Assembly (NCBI GenBank): GCA_005881495.1
Contig: VBHI01000355.1
Coordinates: 1 to 39,435 of the forward strand
DNA: 39,435 bases
Reading direction: 5' to 3'
From: Chloroflexota bacterium
Lineage (GTDB): Bacteria > Chloroflexota > Ktedonobacteria > Ktedonobacterales > Ktedonobacteraceae
The position numbers and the translations under genes were made by a program. Shown here piece by piece: positions 34,681 through 39,435 of the stretch (position 1 is its first letter; each line of letters starts with the position of its first letter). Under the pieces are notes generated by a model, which was given only the letters and a program-made list of their open reading frames with translations, was not told where the DNA came from and ran no database searches.

Positions 34681-34740
34681 GTTTGTCGCAGTTGTTGCAC
34701 TTGTTGCGGTTGTCGCAGTTGTCGCGGTTGCATCACTTGT
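34681..34740. repeat. 9-bp tandem repeat, about six imperfect units
   Basis: The unit is close to GTTGTCGCA with variants such as GTTGTTGCA, CTTGTTGCG and GTTGTCGCG. Being a multiple of three, it gives a three-residue peptide repeat in every frame (Val-Val-Ala, Leu-Ser-Gln, or Cys-rich). Confidence 0.75.
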
Positions 34741-35199
34741 ATATGAAAAATGATAAGAATGTTCGAAAAAAGCAAGCACGCAAGAGATCAAGAAAGGGGG
34801 CGTATGGTAATGCACTATCGGCCTGAAAGCAGTTCCCTTGCAGGAGCACGAAGCCCTGGCCGACAGCGTAGGTTTTCATCTCCGCTATACAGATGCGCCT
34901 ATCTGACTATGGCCTGCTCAATACATTTGCTCCTACATTCCGGTGACAATGATAAAAGGTACTATACTGAAATGCTCGCTTGCCATCCTTGAAACCATAC
35001 CGATTTTCTAATATTCCAGAGATAATAGTCATTCTAACAGCAAAACGCTGTGGTTGGAAGAGTAATTCTACGGTGGTTGAACCCAATAGTTCAAGGATGC
35101 TTCTCTATTAGATCGGTGGCTAGAGGATAAATTTATGGATGAGGGAAAGGAAGTTGAAGCAAAGTTTGTCCGCAAAAGCCCGATTTCACGCTCGATTCA

Positions 35200-35239
35200 A
35201 TGACTCCAAAAGCATGAGATTTTATGCCCTTGGAGTCAT
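35200..35239. repeat. Long hairpin, 16-bp arms
   Basis: ATGACTCCAAAAGCAT (35200-35215) faces ATGCCCTTGGAGTCAT (35224-35239), pairing at 14 of 16 positions with an 8-base loop. The outer ten pairs are perfect. No T-tract follows, so a terminator is doubtful. Confidence 0.65.
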
Positions 35240-35699
35240 AGTATGTCCGAAAGTGCAAATTGGACGCTAACGATGTCCAAAAGTTATAAAACAGTGGCAT
35301 GAGTCGTTTCTGGTTTAGAAGCCATATAATTCAAGCTCTCTGCATCAACAGGAACAGGCCCTACTCCAATTGGGAACTGGGTAAATCGAGGAGTGCCGAA
35401 GGGGGACTCTGCCGGGCTTATTCACCGGATGTGTTGATATGTCTCAGGGTGCTCTACAAGGCGATTCATCGTTTACTTGATGACGTTGTTTTTACGCCGT
35501 GCCGCCGTCGTTACTACACGGTTGCTACACGTTTACAAAAGGAAACATCTGGATGAATGCTTGTTCAAATGCTTTCTGAATTCTAGAACTCATTATTTGG
35601 ATGCGCACATATCATGAGAAGTAGAAGAAGGAAATTTTGATAACACAAGACCCTGGGTAGCAGTTCGCCTTTCAAATCGAAATGAAAAGGAATATCGCG

Positions 35700-38132
35700 A
35701 TGAATATTACTCCTGTGATCCCTGACGGCTATAACGGTCCAATCAAGCAACTCACCTGCCGGATCTGCAAACACATCTTCTATCTCACCATGGCTGATTA
35801 TGGCCGATTAACGGAAGTCTACTACTGCCATGAGTGCAGCCTTATTCTTATAGAAGAGCTTGAGAAAAATCAGGTGGCGCGAAGCAGAATTCCACCCAAA
35901 CAGACCCCAATTCCCGCTACTCTACCATTAGAGCAAGTATTGGCCCCTGTTTTCCGACCACCAGAACCAGCAATTGTTTCTTGCCGGCCATCCATCTACG
36001 TTCCGCAACCTCGAACCATCGACCGCGACAAGATGACGGTCGCACAATTGCTTGAGGAAGCAAAAATGCTCGACAAAACCTGGCGTTACAAAGAAGCCCT
36101 GGTTTCTTATGAGCAGGCGCTCCAACGTGATCCTGGGTGTCTGGCCGCTGTTTACGGCAAAGGAGAAATGCTCAGCAAGTTAAGCCGGCCCAAGGAGGCG
36201 TTAGCTGTTTACGACGAAATCCTACGCCTTGATCCCACTTCGGCCAAGGCTTCTGGAGAGAAAGGGTGGACGCTTATCTCATTAAAGCGCTACAAAGAAG
36301 CTCAAGCTGCTTTTGACCATGCTCTTCAGCTTGACCCATCTGCCAGTAGGGCACAGCGCGGCACACATTTTCTCTCCTCCTACATATTTCGGAATCAAGG
36401 AGTCGAGGAAAATGCCGGTATTGTAAAAAAACAAACGGCTGCAAAAGCAGCTCTTGCGAAACCTTGTCAATCTGCTCAGGATTACTACGCATTAGGCAAT
36501 GCGTTCTTTACTCTCGAACGAGATGTTGAAGCGTTTGATGCCTTTGCACGGAGTATAGAACTTGATCCATTCAATTTGGATGTCTACGAACGCGTCAGCA
36601 CCCTTCATTTTATCAGAGATAATTATGAAAAGTCACTGGCTATATACGATCAGGCACTCCAGATCTTTTTTGAATGTGCAAAGCTTCATGAAAAGAGGGC
36701 TGAGACTCTTGTACGCCTGAAACGTTATCAAGAGGCATTGGATGCATGTAACCGGGCAATTCAACTCGATGATACCAGTGCAAGCGCTTACTCAGAGAAA
36801 GGTGAGATTCTTCATCAGTTACGACGATTTAGTGAAGCTCTCGATGCATTTGATTTGGCAATCAGCCTGGATCCTGATGACAGAACTCCTCATACGCAGA
36901 AAGCTGAAATGTTAGCAGATTGGGGGAAATATGACGATGCTCTTGCGGTCTATGATCACGCGATCCACCTCGACCCTTACGACTTTCATTCGTATTGGGG
37001 GAAAGCGCAATTACTTGCCCGCATCCATCGCGATGAAGATGCGCTGGTTGTCTATGACCAATACATTGAACAGAATCCTCATAGCTTTGAGGGATACCTG
37101 TGGAAGCTCCTGTTCATTTCAGAACGCAAACGATTTGATCAAGGGCTTACTACATGTGAACAGTGTATGGTGCATAATCCTCACCTCGCACAAGCTTATG
37201 AATGGCGAGGGCACATGTTGAACCATTTACATCGGGACGAAGAGGCGCTCGCTTCTTATGACGAAGCTCATCGATTAGACCCGGGGGATGAAGGAATACT
37301 CCTTTCTAAGGTGAGGCTATTCGTCCAGGCGAAGCGTTTCGACGAGGCATTGGAGATATGCGAACAAGCTATTCAACTTGCCCCGGCGAATCCCTCCGCT
37401 TACAAAGAGAAAGGGGACATCCTTACCCGAATGAAGCGGTATGAAGACGCTCTCCCGGCTTATCGGAAGGTGGTTCAACTTGATCCCAAAGATACCTCTG
37501 CGTACGAGAAAGTAGGAGATGTTCTCTGCACACTGGAACGGTTTGCCGAAGCCGTTAAGGCGTATGATCACGTTATTCGACTCAGACCGGATTTCGATGG
37601 CGCATACCGCTCTAAAGTCCGTGCTTTAGAAAAGTTGAAACACTATGATCAAGCCCTGGCTACCTGCAACAAAGGGCTACAGCTTAGCCCAGAGAATCGC
37701 TCTCTTCTCAGTGCCAGAGCAGATGTTTTGAAAAAGCTCCTGAGGTATGAGGAGGCAAATGCTGATTATGATCGTATAGAGCGTATTGATCCTCATTCTC
37801 TCTACGTTATCAGCAGCATTATTGGAAAGGTCGATCTCAAGCAGGTAGCAGAAGCAAAAGGAAGATTGGAAGCAGTAGGCAAAGCAATCTTTCAGCCGAT
37901 TTGCCTACTTATGCAGGAGAAGCAGGAGTGGATCGGAACCCCAAAACAGTTCAAGGAGATCATCTGTTTGCATTTTCCTGATGAGTTTATGGTATGGTAT
38001 CGGGCCCCATATAAGTATGTTGACGAGTTAAAGAAGATTACTCCAGAGCTTCGGGTAGAAGGAATAGAAGTTGGTGTCCCTCCCGAGACCGCCCTAGTCA
38101 CTCTTACCAGAACTGTGATGGAGAAGCTATAG
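35700..38132 (+). CDS. Zinc-ribbon and tetratricopeptide repeat protein
   Basis: About 810 residues from ATG 35700, chosen for AAAAGGA upstream; ATG 35682 is possible. An N-terminal zinc ribbon (LTCRICKHIF and YYCHECSLI, two CxxC pairs about 20 residues apart) is followed by a proline-rich linker. Then come about 16 TPR units of 34 residues, recognisable by repeated YKEALVSYEQALQRDP, RYQEALDACNRAIQLD and KYDDALAVYDHAIHLDP patterns. A C-terminal non-TPR region (FKEIICLHFPDEFMVWY) closes the protein. It is probably a cytoplasmic protein-interaction scaffold. No partner can be inferred from the neighbours. The 50 or so bases before ATG show no clear promoter. Confidence 0.9.
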   Translation: MNITPVIPDGYNGPIKQLTCRICKHIFYLTMADYGRLTEVYYCHECSLILIEELEKNQVARSRIPPKQTPIPATLPLEQVLAPVFRPPEPAIVSCRPSIYVPQPRTIDRDKMTVAQLLEEAKMLDKTWRYKEALVSYEQALQRDPGCLAAVYGKGEMLSKLSRPKEALAVYDEILRLDPTSAKASGEKGWTLISLKRYKEAQAAFDHALQLDPSASRAQRGTHFLSSYIFRNQGVEENAGIVKKQTAAKAALAKPCQSAQDYYALGNAFFTLERDVEAFDAFARSIELDPFNLDVYERVSTLHFIRDNYEKSLAIYDQALQIFFECAKLHEKRAETLVRLKRYQEALDACNRAIQLDDTSASAYSEKGEILHQLRRFSEALDAFDLAISLDPDDRTPHTQKAEMLADWGKYDDALAVYDHAIHLDPYDFHSYWGKAQLLARIHRDEDALVVYDQYIEQNPHSFEGYLWKLLFISERKRFDQGLTTCEQCMVHNPHLAQAYEWRGHMLNHLHRDEEALASYDEAHRLDPGDEGILLSKVRLFVQAKRFDEALEICEQAIQLAPANPSAYKEKGDILTRMKRYEDALPAYRKVVQLDPKDTSAYEKVGDVLCTLERFAEAVKAYDHVIRLRPDFDGAYRSKVRALEKLKHYDQALATCNKGLQLSPENRSLLSARADVLKKLLRYEEANADYDRIERIDPHSLYVISSIIGKVDLKQVAEAKGRLEAVGKAIFQPICLLMQEKQEWIGTPKQFKEIICLHFPDEFMVWYRAPYKYVDELKKITPELRVEGIEVGVPPETALVTLTRTVMEKL

Positions 38133-38249
38133 CATCCCGAATAAAAAATGATGAATCAACCTTCGCGAAGCTAAATGGAGGGTAAGAAATGCCATGCTGT
38201 GGTATAGTAAAGCCAATCTTTTCTGTATCAGAGAATCCGGGAGGCTAAG

Positions 38250-38408
38250 ATGGATGATGATTGTGCTATACTACTTCCGAAAACAAAGATTCGGACGCGC
38301 AAACAAGCTCAACAGGTATTGGATCGGTACATCTTACCAGAGGGGCAACAGAAGAACGCTGAAAGTATCGAAAACGCTCTGAACCGACTTTTTGGGGGAG
38401 AAGCCTGA
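38250..38408 (+). CDS. Small hypothetical protein (52 residues)
   Basis: ATG 38250 follows GGGAGG at optimal distance and the frame ends at TGA 38406-38408, two bases before the next start. The peptide is charged and helical (PKTKIRTRKQAQQVLDRYIL, then ESIENALNRLFGG). No family is recognised. Tight spacing to the next gene argues for a real, coupled product. A competing frame on the same strand (38194-38382) has no ribosome site and an unlikely composition. Confidence 0.6.
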   Translation: MDDDCAILLPKTKIRTRKQAQQVLDRYILPEGQQKNAESIENALNRLFGGEA

Positions 38409-38410
38409 CC

Positions 38411-38722
38411 ATGAAATTTGAAACCCTCCGTATGATGGCACAAGATTACGCTGACCGGCACAAAGAACCGCCATCTCTCCCTGCAACAATCGATACCATG
38501 GCGTACGCCTACCAACGGATTTGCCAGGGAGAAGACCCCTGGACAGCCGTGGGAGATTTTTCCAACGCCTGGTCTGGCTTCGCCAAGCATATCCGACCCG
38601 ACCTGGTAAAGGAACCTTTGATCAAGCCAGAACAGACGTACATGAAATTCAGCGCTATGCTCGGCAGAAAGAAATCAGCTTGTACGGAGCCTGAGTCCAT
38701 ACAAGACACTGTTGCGGGATGA
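38411..38722 (+). CDS. Hypothetical protein
   Basis: 103 residues from ATG 38411, immediately after the small gene. The segment AYQRICQGEDPWTAVGDFSN, then WSGFAKHIRPDLVKEPLI, resembles a family of small Ktedonobacterial proteins I recall with a DPW-A-G-F-N-W motif, whose function is unknown. The C-terminal 20 residues are low in conservation character. It sits between the 52-residue gene and the UPF0158 gene, with spacing of 2 and 27 bases, so the three likely form one operon. Confidence 0.65.
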   Translation: MKFETLRMMAQDYADRHKEPPSLPATIDTMAYAYQRICQGEDPWTAVGDFSNAWSGFAKHIRPDLVKEPLIKPEQTYMKFSAMLGRKKSACTEPESIQDTVAG

Positions 38723-38749
38723 AACCCTGCTTCTCAGGAGAGGTATCAT

Positions 38750-39187
38750 ATGATCACACTGCCCAACGGGAAACCCATCGACCTGGATATGCTTGAAACT
38801 GCGATGGAAGACTCAGACCTGGCAAATAGGTATTTCTTGAATCTGGTCACAGGCGAAGTGGTCTTCTTTTCAGACTATCTCGGCCTGTCCGACGAGGATG
38901 AACGCTTGTTGGAAGAAATCGATGGGAGCAACGACTACGTTGCCATTGAGCGCATCCCTTCCTGGGAAGCCTACCAGTGGATGGTCGATTTTGTGGATGA
39001 GATGGTCGTTCCAGCAGACGAACATGCCGCCGAAAAATTATCCATCGCGCTCAACGGCAAAGGCGCGTTTCGCCGTTTTAAAGACACGTTACATCGCGTT
39101 GACGAGCAATGGCTACAAGCATGGTATCAGTGGAGAGATAAGCAACTCAAAACTGTGGTCGATGAGTGGTTAAAGAGTGTACTCTAG
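38750..39187 (+). CDS. UPF0158 family protein
   Basis: 145 acidic residues with the UPF0158 features: DLDMLETAMEDSDLANRYFL, a TGEVVFFSD strand, a DYVAIERIPSWEAYQWMVDF core and an ALNGKGAFRRFKDTLHR segment ending in WLQAWYQWRD. Function is unknown; the protein is cytoplasmic and of normal length. AGGAGAGG lies ahead of ATG 38750. It is last in the small three-gene cassette. Confidence 0.88.
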   Translation: MITLPNGKPIDLDMLETAMEDSDLANRYFLNLVTGEVVFFSDYLGLSDEDERLLEEIDGSNDYVAIERIPSWEAYQWMVDFVDEMVVPADEHAAEKLSIALNGKGAFRRFKDTLHRVDEQWLQAWYQWRDKQLKTVVDEWLKSVL

Positions 39188-39249
39188 CTTGCTTCTTCGC
39201 GCTCCATCTGCTATGATCGTCTGCTGTTCTCTATATGCTTCCAAGATGA

Positions 39250-39435
39250 TTATGCGACCTGAGCGAGTGACAGAGGAGCATCTTGATCCTTATCTGGAGC
39301 AAACGGACCGCCGATATGACGAAGGACCTCTGCAGGAGCTTTAACCAGCGCCTGAAAATGCTGCTCCACATCCGCGAGCAGCAGCTCGAACGTGCCGCGA
39401 TGATGATGATGAGTCACGACCCGTCGCGAGACGCG
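39250..39435 (-). CDS. C-terminal end of a possible transposase (partial)
   Basis: The minus-strand frame is open from the window edge to TAA 39250-39252, giving 61 residues (RRVVTHHHHRGTFELLLADV, HFQALVKAPAEVLRHIGGPF). It has coding character and resembles C-termini of Ktedonobacterial transposases I recall, but too little is present for a firm family. A 32-codon frame on the opposite strand (39247-39345) is the weaker reading. Nothing is seen in 39188-39249. Confidence 0.4.
   Translation of the reverse strand, partial: RVSRRVVTHHHHRGTFELLLADVEQHFQALVKAPAEVLRHIGGPFAPDKDQDAPLSLAQVA

Larger units (their letters stand above)
34617..35699. other. Gene-poor region of about 1.1 kb
   Basis: No convincing gene. 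It holds a 9-bp tandem repeat (34681-34740), a strong hairpin (35200-35239) and scattered short open frames. The frame at 35299-35556 (RAYSPDVLICLRVLYKAI) is faintly reminiscent of an IS5-type transposase but too degenerate to call. GC is lower here than in neighbouring genes. Confidence 0.5.

Noticed and set aside
34681..34740. CRISPR-like array
   Set aside because: Units are 9 bases long, contiguous and without spacers; this is a simple tandem repeat.
34644..34826. Possible small Leu/Ser/Arg-rich protein over the tandem repeat
   Set aside because: Its composition is created by the 9-bp repeat, all frames give similar peptides, and no ribosome site is present.
35299..35556. Possible degenerate IS5-type transposase fragment
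   Set aside because: Only a vague YSPDVLICLRVLYK resemblance; no DDE motif, terminal inverted repeats or target duplication could be seen.
39247..39345. Plus-strand 32-codon frame at the window end (MIMRPERVTEEHLDPYLEQT)
   Set aside because: Shorter than the opposing minus-strand frame, which stays open to the window edge; no ribosome site.

Overview
The window reads as a chromosomal segment of a soil-type Chloroflexota bacterium, most likely a Ktedonobacteria member. That placement is inference. It rests on moderately high GC, the gene families present (PadR-controlled MMPL exporter, WD40 and TPR proteins, a group 3b-type NiFe hydrogenase with a cNMP-binding subunit) and several families of short dispersed hairpin repeats that I associate with these genomes. 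No rRNA, tRNA or CRISPR array was seen.

Layout. 1-3.2 kb: end of an ABC permease, a small membrane-anchored protein, a zinc alcohol dehydrogenase and an SDR gene that has lost its nucleotide-binding loop. 3.4-8.7 kb: a minus-strand block with a PadR regulator and twin perfect operators, a small membrane-anchored protein, a short cytochrome b561/ferric-reductase-like membrane protein, an MMPL/RND exporter and a cupredoxin-like lipoprotein. Two genes in this block have damaged translation signals. 8.8-14.7 kb: a hypothetical protein, a multicopper oxidase with a duplicated and frameshifted membrane N-terminus, a frameshifted TPR-domain remnant, an Nramp Mn/Fe transporter and two universal stress proteins that look like a deletion-damaged tandem protein. 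14.9-18.7 kb: a heterodimeric ABC exporter with one degenerate ATP site and a 28-bp perfect palindrome upstream.

18.9-27.9 kb: a four-gene anti-plasmid SMC defence operon of Wadjet type II (TIGR02677, TIGR02678, TIGR02680 and TIGR02679 families, i.e. jetA-jetB-jetC-jetD). jetC carries a one-base frameshift in a four-base homopolymer. Related short repeat elements lie in frame inside jetA and jetC and also in the jetB-jetC gap. Divergent from it, 28.2-33.5 kb encodes a bidirectional NADP-linked type NiFe hydrogenase: 4Fe-4S beta subunit, cNMP-binding protein, FAD/2Fe-2S gamma subunit, small subunit, large subunit and maturation protease. A hairpin repeat sits in three of its junctions and once in frame inside the beta subunit.

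33.5-39.4 kb: a truncated glycosyltransferase, a WD40 remnant, a gene-poor kilobase with a 9-bp tandem repeat and a strong hairpin, a large zinc-ribbon/TPR protein, a small three-gene cassette ending in a UPF0158 protein, and the C-terminal end of a possible transposase.

Two themes recur. Single-base indels, in-frame stops and partial deletions are frequent; they are either real gene decay or assembly errors and should be checked in reads. Short hairpin repeats enter both junctions and coding sequence, where they are tolerated in frame.
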